NCBI GenBank assembly: GCA_950295325.1
Contig: OX485804.1
Span: forward strand, 11,098,001-11,162,000
Direction of reading: 5' to 3'
Length of the DNA stretch: 64,000 nucleotides
Origin: Polytrichum commune
Lineage: Eukaryota > Streptophyta > Polytrichopsida > Polytrichales > Polytrichaceae
Both the position numbers and the translations under genes were made by a program. Shown one piece after another: positions 10,496-21,703 of this stretch (its first letter is position 1; each line of letters opens with the position of its first letter). A model generated the notes under the pieces. The model was given only the letters and a program-made list of their open reading frames with translations. It made no database searches and had not been told where the DNA came from.

Positions 10496-10535
10496 ATAGA
10501 TAGATAGATAAATAGATAGATAGATAGATAGATAG
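10496..10535 (+). repeat. (GATA)n microsatellite; G14 run nearby
   Basis: About nine GATA units are present with one AATA interruption. A run of 14 G follows at 10623-10636. Confidence 0.9.
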
Positions 10536-10727
10536 TCCACAAAATTTGGTCGGGTACATAATATTTGGATTTCTCTCTAGGTGGTTGTCCTTGCCTGAAT
10601 CTATCTCCCCCGAAAAGTTTGTGGGGGGGGGGGGGGTTAACGTCTCCCTTCCGGTTCCAACCAGTCCATGTTGTGATCATATGTTTTTGCTTTATTGAAT
10701 TGAGGTATAATGTGTATATTCATCTAA

Positions 10728-11226
10728 GGGCCACATCACACACGAGACCGGGAACCCGTGACCAATACACTTCAAGCACTCCCATTGGTGGATAAGGCGG
10801 AGCTGGTCCAAGTTCGCTCTACACTATGCTTGAGGGACCAACAGAGTATGTGAATGCAAGATGGATGTAAAGTCTACATGGGTTCCTACATGGCATTGAA
10901 TGGATCGTGTTTAATGGTTACTTGGCCTATTTTCAAAAACCGCCTCTTGGAGGGAGGCCTAACACAAAACCAGGACACCATGGCACTCCAAACGCTCATG
11001 ACCGTTGGTTTATTCTATTTTATCATGTGTGAGGAGCCACATGAGTAGAAATTCAGTGGATTAGCATTTGGTTGAGGGCTTGGTCACATACGGCTTTGCA
11101 CTACACTTGAGGGTCCGTGACCACACTACATGGTTTTGGAGGTGTCTTGGGACGGCCTTTGGACGCTTTCTTTCGGGCTCTCACAATCTCACGGTCACGG
11201 CTCTTGGCTCGTGTGTGAAGTGACCA
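10728..11226 (-). mobile_element. MITE family A, inverted copy
   Basis: The left end TAA|GGGCCACATCACACACGAG is followed by the reverse order of the blocks seen in the copy at 41568: the GGTGGATAAGGCGGAGC unit region, CCGCCTCTTGGAGGGAGGC, GAGGGTCCGTGACCACAC, then GGCTCTTGGCTCGTGTGTGA. The right end (GAAGTGACCATGA) is mutated, so the second target copy is unclear. It contains one unexpanded unit of the 169-bp type. Confidence 0.75.
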
Positions 11227-11740
11227 TGAGGAGTGGCCAAACTTTGTTGAGTGTCCAAATAAATGGGTTGGAAATAGCCAATACAATATAATAATTGGAG
11301 CCTTCGGCCGGGCATAGTGTGAAGCCTCCAAAGGCCAAGGCCAAAGTCCAAACCTTTGGCCATGAACTCCCATGACCTCACAACATCAACAACCATAGTC
11401 TGAAGCCTCCAAAGTCCAAACCTAAAGTCCAAACCCAAAGGAGTGTCCCACTTTATTCCTTGCCCAAAACAACCCCTTCAATCTAACGGCCAAGATCTTG
11501 TCAATGTTTCATTTTCTCATGAAAAAAAACCGACGGCGTCTCAACCATAGTTTGGGTTTCCATTCCTATCCGACCCAAACTTCCTTTGAGAGTCCGTCAC
11601 CTTCTTCAAAAAGTAATCATTTTAAGTTGCGACGGCCTTTGGACTTTGGCCTTATTGTGAAAGGCCGAACTCTTGGTTTCTTGCAATATAATTGATGGAA
11701 ATAGACGGCCTCTCGACCATCAGTCATAGTGTGAAGCACC
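11227..11740. mobile_element. Decayed TIR element related to 42963-43542 (CATAGTGTGAAG family)
   Basis: It shares GGCATAGTGTGAAGCCTCC, CAAAGGCCAAGGCC, AAGTCCAAACC, GACGGCCTCTCGACC and CATAGTGTGAAGC with the element at 42963-43542, in opposite orientation. It abuts the preceding family A copy. Ends are approximate. Confidence 0.55.
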
Positions 11741-11864
11741 TTTAACTGTGTTAAAAATTTTGAGCCTAGAAATAGTATCAAAAGCCCTGAATTAGTAGAG
11801 ATACTCATTTGAAGTGAATTTATAACCACAAATGTATGGGGTAACGTTTATACTATATCCTGGT

Positions 11865-13262
11865 TTTTACGTAGGTAATAATAGTGGTCGGGGCTAGACA
11901 TCCACCCTCTTTGAGTTGGGCCCCTCCCACTTTTACCCGAGGTGAAAACTCGTGTAGATATATCAGAGTAATGTGTAGATTGATTGTTTTGGAAAAGTTG
12001 AGCTCAAAATTAGTATCGAAAGCATCAAATTACTCCAACCATACTCATTTGAAATGAATAAGCCACAAAACAATGTGGGATTGTGTCTTTACTAGACCCT
12101 CTTGTAACCTTGTGATAATGGTGATAGGGGCTAGGCACCACGGGCTTGGCTTGGTGGTTAGGGCTCATGCCTCCCAATGAGGAGGTTGTGGGTTTCTATT
12201 CCCCATGCCAGCATGGTGTTCACCACCTTAGTCCACCCAACTATGATGGGGGGTCCTTGGGCCTTGTTGTATGGGTACCTCAAAGCCCTTTGGGGGGATT
12301 CCATGTCCGGTATCTTCAAGGTTCTAGTGGCTAGCTAGGAACTAGTATAATGTGTCACTATAGTGCCCACCCCGAGAGGGGTTAGTAGTCCTGCACCACT
12401 GGTGTGATGCCCTGAGAGTTTAATGCCAAGGGTGGGTCGAACGGGCATTCCAATCATGTTGATCACGTGGTCAGCGTTTCTTCTTTTGATAGGGGCTACA
12501 CGTCCACCTTTTTGAGTTGCGCCCCTACCATTGTTTACACGAAGTGAAAATGCAAGTAGGTGTATTAAGATAGTATATAGACCGATTGTTTTGGAAGAGC
12601 CGAAATTAGTATCAATAGCCCCGGATTAATAACTTATAAGAAACTTACTTGACATGAATAAAACACACCTCACGATCATTGATGCCTACCGCGGCTCGAA
12701 CCATAGATGATGGACAACTATCCCTAGCTCGTGAGATACTAGACTATGTCACTTTTGCTCCTTTAATGCAGTCGAAAATGAGGCACACTTTGTGTTGGAA
12801 TATCCCCTATATAGCAACATTGGAGATAAGTTTCCATTGCTATTTGAAAAACTAGTCTAAGGAAGCCTCAAGTCTTTCTTTCTTTCTTTCAATTGAACCA
12901 TCAAGTTGACATTAGCCTCTATCTCATGGAGGCTATTGCACTCCGCCACTCTCAAGAATTAGTTGGTTTGAAACCATCCCGATGTACTTTCAGTCCCATT
13001 AGCCTTTTCATTTCACTCATTTCATTTATTTTACCTTGGTAGTAAAAGTGGTAAGGGGTAGACGTCCACCTATTTGAGTTGGGCCCCTACCACTATTACC
13101 TAAGGTAAAAATGCAAGTAGGTCTATCGTAGTAGCATACATATCAAACTGTTTGGGAAAGTTAACAAGCCCCAAATTAAAAGTCAGGAGAAGCTTACTTG
13201 AAATGAATCAATCTTATACCTACGGGGATCATGTTACACTAGACCCCCTTTTACCTTGGTAA
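11865..13262. repeat. Array of ~260-bp units with inverted unit ends, split by a SINE
   Basis: Three related units lie at about 11865-12120, 12108-12690 (interrupted by the SINE at 12134) and 13030-13262. Each has TGGTAATA..GTGG..GGGGCTAGAC, then CATCCACC or a variant, TTTGAGTTGGGCCCCTACCAC, ATTACC, AAAATGCAAGTAGGT, GATTGTTTTGG, AAATTAGTATC, and ends TACTAGACCCyCTT. Each unit start can pair with its own GGGCCCCTACCACTATTAC segment, so every unit carries a small terminal hairpin. No coding sequence is present. Confidence 0.6.
12134..12486 (+). mobile_element. Full-length tRNA-derived SINE, TTCTT-tail type
   Basis: A perfect 12-bp target duplication, TGATAGGGGCTA, flanks the element (12122-12133 and 12487-12498). 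The head is tRNA-like: A box TGGCTTGGTGG (12147-12157) and B box GGTTTCTATTCC (12191-12202), about 34 bp apart. The body (CACCTTAGTCCACCCAAC, then a GGGGGGTCCTTGG block, GGTATCTTCAAGG, TGTGTCACTATAGTGCCCAC) is shared with the copies at 16621 and 47423. Its 3' end (GGGTCGAACGGGC ... TTTCTTCTTT) differs from theirs and resembles the 3' end of the LINE at 21130-31227. Confidence 0.88.
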
Positions 13263-13568
13263 TATTACACTAAATAGGATAATTAGTGTTTGGTACACTA
13301 AATATCAATAATCCTATGAAAGTAAGTAATTGTAAACTCAAACACTAAATACCAACTATGGTAATATGTGAAAGATACATGTTTGAATTTAGTGTTAATA
13401 AGGATATGAATAAAAAGTAGCAATGATAAAAGGAGAATTCTAGCATATCTTCTAGCATATCTTTCAACACTAATTGTCAAAAAAATGAAAATTAGTGTTC
13501 AGTAGGGTAAGGTGATAACAACCCTAAATACAATCAAACACTAAATATCCTATTTAGTGTAGTGGTAC
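13258..13568. mobile_element. MITE family C, copy 1 (TIR GTAATATTACACTAAATAGG)
   Basis: The left end GTAATATTACACTAAATAGG and right end CTATTTAGTGTAGTGGTAC are inverted repeats. A second copy at 53178-53514 shares ends and interior (ACTAAATATCAA, GTAAACTCAAACACTAA, a GTTTGArTTTAGTGTTA block, CTAATTGTCAA). The unit is about 310 bp and AT-rich, with further inverted CACTAAATAT/ATATTTAGTG pairs beside the ends. Superfamily unresolved. Confidence 0.7.
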
Positions 13569-13666
13569 GGGCCTAGCTTGAGACAAAGGCATCTAGCCGT
13601 GGCACAACCAACATCCGGCATTCAACCCCTCGTACTTATTCAGTCAGCCTGAACCCTCAACCCTAT

Positions 13667-14121
13667 TACACTCTAAACTCCGTATTATCACACATGTGGC
13701 AACCAAGTGTACGTGATATTTTAGAGCTTGCGTAGTGTTAACATGGATGCGTGATACTAGTGAATTAGTGTAGCATGTGACACTATGGAATAACACAAAG
13801 TGCAACATATAAAATGTTTGTTGTGGTGTGGTCCACTCCACTTGGCCTTCCAGGGCGATGTGGCATATGCAAGCACCAACATTCAACAAGTGGTAGAAGA
13901 AGAAGAAGAAGATGAAACTCCACATATTGACACATGGCACAATGCAAGGGTGTGAGTTGATTTCTTTGGTGGTTTGCAATAATAACAAAATATGTGATAT
14001 AAGGGAAAGAAAGGTGACAATAAGGAGTGAGATATGAACTACGAACATCTGTTCCCTAGGGTTTCAGGATATTAGAGTGAGTGACATTATGGGGGTTGAT
14101 ATTACCGAGTTTAGGGTGTAC
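13667..14121. mobile_element. MITE family B, copy 2
   Basis: The ends are TACACTCTAAACTCCGTATT and ATTACCGAGTTTAGGGTGTA. The interior matches 6310-6791 and likewise contains a (GAA)n run at the same place (about 13898-13912). It encodes no recognisable protein. Confidence 0.7.
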
Positions 14122-15542
14122 TTCTGTGAGTCCCTGGAGCCTACTTTGGAGTCTCTTTTCATCTGCTGGGCCTAACCCCTCCCAACCACTGGTGCTTATG
14201 CCACCACTCTCAACATGTTTGCTAATTTGAAGAGAAGAGGTGAGGCATAACCGATCAGTAAAGAGATCATTCACTAGATCCGGAGAAGTACAAGGCGGTT
14301 TAAAATCTTCATGTTTAGGAAGATAGAAATTAAAAGGATTGCAGATTTTTCGGTAACTCTATTCCTCAACCTAAAATTATTGTGAATTTTTGAAGCCAAA
14401 AGTTGGCCCAACCATATTGCCAATATTTAGAGTATGTCGTAACCGCTCATTCCTCCTCACTTTAGCATTCAGAATCATGACATGTGTCATGACATTATTG
14501 GTTCCAGCATGATTGAAATTCAATCCCAACCCAATTGAAATTATGGTACCCTATAGATTGTTGATGGCATCCTGATCGGAAATAAACACCTCTACTTTAC
14601 ACAAGGTAGATGGGTTTTGTGATGGGGGAACGCCCTCGGAAAAGGGCGTTCTGTGAATACTGGCCCGGAGCCCGATGACATGACCATTGTTCATAGATTG
14701 CCCTATTCCGAGGGCATGATTGAGTGTAAAGTCCTAGATTGGATTTCAATTGTTGGATGCATGTCATGATCTACGGTTCGTATGATGTTATGTTTGAAGT
14801 TCCAACTTGATCCATGGCTACACCAATGACCACCAACTTCACCCTTATTACTGTCACCACTTGATACTTGGCATTCAAGTGCACTCATCATTGTTACATA
14901 ATGATCCATAAGTTGACTGAAATGTACACAAATGACACTTGACATTAGTATGCTTGAGAGTATCTTCCTCATGGATACTAAAATGTATTTACATGACACT
15001 CGTCGTTAACATGCTCAAGAGTAACTTCCCCTTGCATACTAAACACACAAGACTATCGTCTAAAGTATCCCAATGTGCTACACTTAATGTCATAATGTAG
15101 ATATGTTGTGATTTTAAAAAGTTACTTATGTTGACAAATGAAATCATATTGACAATTAGTGGACGAGGACACTTTGAGACCTCTAGGCATCTAGTTTAGG
15201 CCCTTCGCAAATAGTGTACGTCACACTAAACACCGTAAACGGTGTAGTGCTATTGCTAGGTAAAGTTGTTTGATCAACACATGAAACCTCCATAGCATGT
15301 ACTCTAAGTTACAGTAAGAGAGAATTGATTTTAAATTTACTCTGAGCCGTACTTATTACGGAGTTATTTTAAAGATAGGACAGCGAACTTCTAGGCTTGA
15401 CTGACTGCCAAAAGTATACGGTTTTTAGGAGCTATGATATTCACGCCAGGAGATTGTCCCCCCAGTTTATCATGGACATTGAGCATTGTTGATCGAGATG
15501 CAACGGGTGGTCGAGATTGATTACAAAGTACACCTAGCGAGG
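14122..15542. other. Unassigned stretch with one perfect hairpin
   Basis: No gene is supported. A GAACGCCC/GGGCGTTC inverted repeat with an 8-base loop lies at 14628-14651. A CACTAAACACC..GGTGTAGTG block at about 15212-15240 resembles the ends of the small MITE at 40057-40286. Confidence 0.45.
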
Positions 15543-15900
15543 TACGCTCTAAACTCCGTAATGTCACACTTGTGGCGACCAAAGTGCACGTGATATTAAG
15601 GAGTTACGTAGTGTTAATATGGATGTGTGATAAAAGAGATTTAGTGTAGCATGTGACATTATGGAATAATAGAAAAGTTGAATTTGCAATAATGACAATA
15701 ATTACAATGGCGATGATGTGATGAGTGTGAGCATGTGGTTTAGATTCCTCGGTGGTTTAGTATGCTGTTGAAACTTGTGATATATGGGTGGGCAACGTGA
15801 TAACAAGGAGTAAGATTTGAACTGAGAACATCCGTTCCCTAGGGTTTCGGAATGTAAGAGAAGCAATGACATTAACGAGGTTGATATTACGGTGTGTGTC
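15543..15900. mobile_element. MITE family B, copy 3 (internally deleted)
   Basis: The left end reads TACGCTCTAAACTCCGTAAT and the interior shares GGCGACCAAAGTGCACGTGAT, TAGTGTAGCATGTGACATTA and ATCCGTTCCCTAGGGTTTC with the other copies. The right end (GTTGATATTACGGTGTGTG) lacks the GAGTTTAGG part. It is about 100 bp shorter than its relatives. Confidence 0.65.
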
Positions 15901-16620
15901 TCTTAAGACAAATGTAAATGGGCCTTAAATGGACACTTTTAGCTTGGCTACCACTTCTTCTTGGACATTAAACCATGGAAAGTACAAGATGATTAACAAA
16001 ACCAAATTGAGATTGTAGCCATTTTCCTTATGAATTTTGGGGTTCGTAGGCATATCTTAAATCATTATCAAAGTGAAGCTTCTCTTTCTTCTTAACCAAT
16101 CCTATAGGTCCACCCTATTATGTTGAGTATTGAATCTACTCTCATAATTGACAAATTTTGAGTACGTGGTCCAATATCTTTTAACCACTGGTGTTTTTCG
16201 GGTGTTTATTATTGAATCCACAACTAACCACACACTTATCACATATATGTGCATGTTGAAGATAAGTAACCCAATGAAGTCCACTCACCTTAAACATGCT
16301 AAGGAAGTTTTATCATCTCTTAAAAGGGTGCCTTGTTTGTCCAAGGCTCCCACCAAAATACATTTTAGTCTTATATGAAACTCATATGATGTATGTGAAC
16401 AATCTCGTCGTTTGATATCCGTGTTTTTATTTGACATGTTAGTTAGTTAAACATAAATGTTCAAAACATGTCCATTATATATACTAAACATGTATGGGAG
16501 AGGGAGAATTATTGCACACAAGCATACCTCTCATTCAACCAACATAAAAACCCTAGAATAATATGTAACTGGAGGATAGTATTTATTGTTTATTTGACAC
16601 CGGATATAGCTTTTAAGACT

Positions 16621-16892
16621 CACCACCTTAGTCCACCCAACTATGGTGGGGGGTCCTTGTTGTATGGGTACCTCAAAGCCCTTTGGGGGGATACCATGTC
16701 CGGTATCTTCAAGGCACTAGTGGCTAGCTAGGAACTTGTATAGTGTGTCACTATAGTGCCCATCCTCAAAAGGGGAGAGTAGTATTTATCCCAATGTCCC
16801 CTTGTCCAGTGGGCATTGGGTCATTGGCATTACGAACAAACACTTTATTCACGCCGGCCCCTTGCTTGAAAGGGGTTGGAGTTTCTATTTAT
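16621..16892 (+). mobile_element. 5'-truncated SINE, TATC-tail type
   Basis: A perfect 11-bp target duplication, CTTTTAAGACT (16610-16620 and 16893-16903), flanks it. It starts inside the body at CACCACCTTAGTCCACC, so the tRNA-like head is missing. The 3' part, with CACTTTATTCACGCCGGCC, hairpin CCCCTTGCTTGAAAGGGG and tail GGAGTTTCTATTTATC, matches the copies at 40936 and 47423 and not the one at 12134. Confidence 0.87.
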
Positions 16893-16903
16893 CTTTTAAG
16901 ACT

Positions 16904-19900
16904 TGTATTGGTGTAGTTCAAGTTACTTGAGACGAATTGGCAGCAACCCTATAAAAAATGAAGTTTTTATGTTGGATGGATGAGGTACACTTGTATACGA
17001 TAAAATCTTCACTATCAAAGATGTTTAGAGCATGACTTGGAATTGCAAATAAGTTATAGTTCACCCTCGATACGTGTTAACCCAATAAGTGTAGAAATTG
17101 CATATGTGCTAAGGAAAATTGTGCTCCTCAAAAAAATCTCAAAAAACACACTAGTCAATGTAGATTGTTAATTATTAAGGGATCTTGTGAGAATGATGTT
17201 CTCCTCTTTAGTGAATTCACCTCGATAAGTTTTCATTTCAATGAAATTGACAAAAACCCTAACCTAAAACCTATACCCTAAACCCCAAACCCTAGTACTT
17301 TATTGGAACAACTAGCATCAGTATATCTAGAGCATGAAACTAGGCCCATTATGAATGTACATAAGTTCATCAACTAAGAACTTGAATTTGATCCAAGCAG
17401 TCCCCACATACATGTTGAGGAGGAAATCATAAGTATGCTTGATGAAAGAGATGATGCAATTGAGAATGAAGCTGACAATGTGGTGGTAGATGTAATAGGA
17501 GTCAAGGATGTTGAAAGTGCATTAGTGACCTTGAAATAAATTTTTAAAACAAAGACCTACTAATGTTACACCTTTTATTTAGAGGATTCAAATACTTTAA
17601 AAGAAAATAGGATCATGGCATGCACAAGAACCTCATCATACTACTATAGATGTGTCCTTCAATTACGCTTAGATGTATGATGACATTCGCATCTTATGTA
17701 ATCTCATCCTTTTATTTATATAAGTGGTATTTTATTTTTATTTTTTAGTTCTAATGTCACATACGTGTTATTCATGTAAGTGTTACAAATTGTCTATGCT
17801 ACCCTCGATAAGTGTTTAAAGTGCTAACACCACATAAGTGTTGCAAGTTTCCTTGCTATGAAGTGTTAACAAATATCAAGGGAGGAACGTACACTATCTT
17901 TGACATTGGTCTAATAACTTAGTTAGTAGATCAAAATGGTTCATCACAATCATAATATACTAAATCAAGTTGACGACGGTCAGAAAGAGGTTGCATATAG
18001 AATTTTTGTACTTTATGGTTGCTTGTCGAAAACTTTCAACGCATAACATGAGTGCTCCCCATAAATGGGGAATCAAATAATTAAAGGTGAATTATGTTGG
18101 CTTGATACATGGTTCCTACATGGAACAAAGCCAAGAACTAAAGGATTTTACGATTAATGAGCGACAAGAAAAAACAAACCATCAAACTGTAGGTATCCTT
18201 AAAAGGATGGGAGCAACCATCCAGTGTTAGGAGGTGCAACTTGTCTTTGTTGTGTTAGTAAGAAACTATGTAGTTCCAACAAATACACCGGGGATACACA
18301 TGCTAGGCCCACCAAACTCACAACTCTCAAGAAGTTCCCAAGCTCAATTTACAAGTTCCTAAACAAAATGGATCAAATTTAGAACCAAACTCCAGTGAGA
18401 CTGAAAATAGGAGGAAGACTTTGGAAATGTGTTTACTTATAAGTCATAACACATGAGAAGACAAATATACAAGAACATAACTGCCTAAAAAACTTGGGAT
18501 TATTATTTTTATCTTTCACCTTCTCTTTGAACTTTTGAAGAATACTTTATAATCATAAAAAATAGTCAAGGTAATCTCCTTATGTTTCTAGACTCTTTAA
18601 TTACAAAACTATTAAGATGTGATTGGATGTTGTACTGGCACTAGTGTAACATTGTAGTAACAATCATTATCAACAATGTACATTGATACATACAATTAGG
18701 TTGCGTTCGCGAATAGGTTCCCTCCGCAAAGATTAACACCTTGTCTATTCATCCCTACAGCAACCACAATAAACAAGAATGAAAATTTATTGGATATGGA
18801 TATTGTGGTAATATGTACTCCAAACAGTGTGGAATGTCAATATATTAGCCGCAAGCAACCTCATTGCACATATGAATGAGGTTTTTCTAGAAGAATGAAT
18901 AGGAATGTTACATTCTAGAAGATTTTGTCCATTTAGAATTTAAGACCCCACATTCCTCAAGTTCTTAGCCTCGGCCCTCCACATATTATGTTCCACTTGA
19001 GTGCATAGTAGACCGGTATGGGCCAAAGGTTCGTGGTGTCTACGAAAGCTCTATCATTGGGAAGGCGAAAACACACTCTCAACTATTCTATAGCCTCCAC
19101 AAATAGCATCAAAACCCTTGAATGAGTCTAGTAAGGCCCATTTGGGCATGAATTGGCCCTCAACTTACACGAGACCTTTTTCTTTTTCTTTTGTAGAGCT
19201 CCTTCATCCACGACGATGGATGAGTTTACCTAGATGAGCCTAGTTGTCACAATACCCAAGTCATTGGTTAGTGTCAACTATTGATGCATGAATTTGATTG
19301 ATTGACACGGCTCGGGTTTCATGGTGTCTACAATGGTACATGCACTTAGGTCGATCCATGTTAATTTACCAACGTTCCACACTATTTTCACGGTTTATCA
19401 TCACAACAATAAAATACACAAAGTATTTTGTTATTGAGGTTGTTATACAGAAGAATAAACAAACTCACATGCACGTGATATGATTTGACTGAGGGCTGAT
19501 GATTTGCATGGGTATAGATACAACCTAGTTGCAAGGTTGACCTAATTGCACATATCACTATAGGGAAACTCATCTATTGTGGATGAAAAAGACCCTAGTA
19601 GAAACAAGCTTCGTATAGAGTGAAGGATAATACATTCCAATTGAACCCGTTAGATGAATTACGGGATTTCTTAATATTGTTTGTGGAGCCGATTAAACTT
19701 GACATAAAACCTAATAAGCTAATATGCAAAAGTACTATTTGCAAGTTTTTCACCTTCTCAATGGATGGGGTTACATGTGTACATGGACACCATAAAGCTC
19801 TAGCCAATTGACAAAGTCAAATTGTCAAACTACCTATAGTTACGACACACATGGACGCCCTTCACGTGGCATTGAGGAGGGGGGGGGGGGGCTTGGGCGG

Positions 19901-20033
19901 GTGGGACTTGGGGGAGTTTTAACATACCAAGAGCCCAAGTCCCAACATGCATGCAAACTTGACAATCGCTTTGCTTCCGAGCAATGTCATCTTGTCATTT
20001 CCACGTCACACATTTGATTCTATGTGGGACTAA
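16904..20033. other. 3.1-kb unassigned AT-rich stretch
   Basis: No coding, RNA-gene or element-end signal could be supported apart from the degenerate telomere-like tract at 17258-17296 and a G13 run at 19879-19891. Possible open frames are short and low complexity. Confidence 0.45.
17258..17296 (-). repeat. Degenerate telomere-like tract (CCCTAAA type)
   Basis: ACCCTAACCTAAAACC, TACCCTAAACCCC and AAACCCTAG follow one another. This is a short, imperfect run of the plant telomere repeat in CCCTAAA orientation. Confidence 0.6.
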
Positions 20034-20415
20034 GGGCATGTTGACATGGGGTCCCAAGTTCCGAGTCCCACTCATGTTAGCAAGTCCCATCATTAAAGCA
20101 TAGTTTACAAACATTAAAGGCGGATCGTGATTATTTTATGCGGAGTTTTTCTTTGAGACTTGTGTTGAGAGTTGGGTCTAGCTCTCCATTGCCCAAACAC
20201 ATCTCTTGATATGCTTATTGCTCGACCCAACTTTCAACACAAGTCCAGAGACTTACCTCAAAAGTTTTGCCATGTAGACATCCATGTCATACTTGGGACT
20301 TAGGACTTGGGACCTTGTGTGAAGTGGTATGTCCCAACTTCCATGCTTTAAACAATTGAAATTACAAAGATGGACCTCAAGTGACTCGGGAATGGGACCC
20401 CATGTGAATTGACCC
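20034..20415. mobile_element. PIF/Harbinger-like MITE family E (TIR with CACATGGGGTCCC)
   Basis: TAA duplications (20031-20033 and 20416-20418) flank 382 bp. The ends are GGGCATGTTGACATGGGGTC and, reversed, GGGTCAATTCACATGGGGTC. The interior has many AAGTCCCA/GGGACTT inverted pairs. A degenerate relative hosts the hAT element at 46.6 kb. A further GGGTGGGTTTACATTAGGG end follows at once but its partner was not found. Confidence 0.75.
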
Positions 20416-20418
20416 TAA

Positions 20419-21129
20419 GGGTGGGTTTACATTAGGGTCTAGGTCCAAAAAACTTGGGGTGCAAAACATGACCCCCCTTCATAGACCTTAAATTATGTTC
20501 CTTTTTGAAAAGGGAGTGGGATGTGAGGGCTTGGGATTGTCGTATATGCACGGGTTTATATAAAGCACGCAGCGGGCCTAACAAAGTTGCTAACTAACTA
20601 GCGGGTACCCAACTAAGTTATGTGTGGGGGTCTAACATGCATGTAGCCGTTGGTGGTGACATATATATATATAGACATACACACACACACCGGTAGGGCA
20701 AGGCATTGCACCATGGATATCGGGTAGTTGTGGATTCACTCTTGTTGAGTGAACTATCCTCAAATTGAGTATTATTAATTTTTATAAGATTGACCCAACA
20801 TGACTTCCAGATTCCCGATTACAAGGTGCATTGGCTTTGCTATTAAGTAATGTGATGAAGTTTGGTTTCCCAATTTGGGTGGAGTATTTTCTTGACTTGG
20901 GACATCCAAGAGTTTGGGAGAAATTGATGCCACACTAGAGTTATTTGCAATGTTCTTTCACAGGGGGACAAAATTGTGGATTTAATCCTTCTTTGATAAA
21001 ACTTTCTATTAAGAGCCGTTAGCTCGTCGTGTATTGGAGCAGTTACTTCAAAAGTGATGATAAAGGCAAACTTATTGGAGTATGTAATGTTCAGTGCTTA
21101 AGTGTTGCGGTGTACAAAAAAATTAAAAA
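20419..21129. other. Unassigned stretch before the LINE
   Basis: A short (TA)n(CA)n tract lies at about 20661-20690. No gene or clear LINE 5' boundary is visible; the LINE start is placed where A-rich, G-poor sequence begins. Confidence 0.35.
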
Positions 21130-21183
21130 AAAAATTAAAAAAATTGCAATAAATATGTCGAGTTTTCTCCCCACCCAAAGAGC

Positions 21184-21423
21184 TTTGATGGTATATTCAA
21201 ACCCTCGGTCGAGATCCTTACACAACTAGGGTTCAATGATGTCAACACAACCTTAGCTAACACCGTAGAAGCTATGGAGAACGCTCCATCCAACGGCCTA
21301 GGAAATGAAGATATCAATAAAATAATAGAAGAAACAATCACTAAAGGCACTGCAATAATACGAGATGAAATGCAAACAATGGAGACACGTCTCACAAGCC
21401 AAGCAAAAAACAAATGGGTTTAG
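21184..21423 (+). pseudogene. LINE ORF1-like remnant
   Basis: An open frame of 79 codons begins FDGIFKPSVEILTQLGFNDV and continues as an acidic, probably helical stretch (LANTVEAMENA, NEDINKIIEETI, IIRDEMQTMETRL). It ends at a stop created where the telomere-like repeat begins. Charged helical sequence before the endonuclease fits a LINE ORF1 coiled coil. No zinc knuckle is visible. Assignment rests on position and composition. Confidence 0.4.
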
Positions 21424-21440
21424 GGTTTAGGGTTTAGGGT
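21416..21440 (+). repeat. Interstitial telomere repeat, three TTTAGGG units
   Basis: GGG followed by three perfect TTTAGGG units and a T lies inside the LINE. Directly after it, GCCATTAGGTCT (21445-21456) pairs with AGACCTAATGGC (21473-21484), a perfect 12-bp inverted repeat with a 16-base loop. Confidence 0.9.
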
Positions 21441-21703
21441 CATTGCCATTAGGTCTCATCGAGCGACAAAGAAGACCTAATGGCGATAAACTAATCAAGA
21501 CCGACATCTCAACATCCCCGCTAACAAACAACAACAAATCCAAGCAAAAACAAAAACAAAATAAATTGGTATTTCTAAATACTCCCTCTCTAATAGAGAT
21601 TCTCATTACCAAACCCACTTCTAAAAACAAAAAAGAAAAAATATACCCTTAAACAATATACCATACACTTAACAAACGCTACTACATACAAGAATGGCAC
21701 ATT

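Noticed and set aside
12134-12486. Functional tRNA gene at the SINE head
   Set aside because: A and B boxes are present but the acceptor and anticodon stems do not pair, and target duplications show a SINE.
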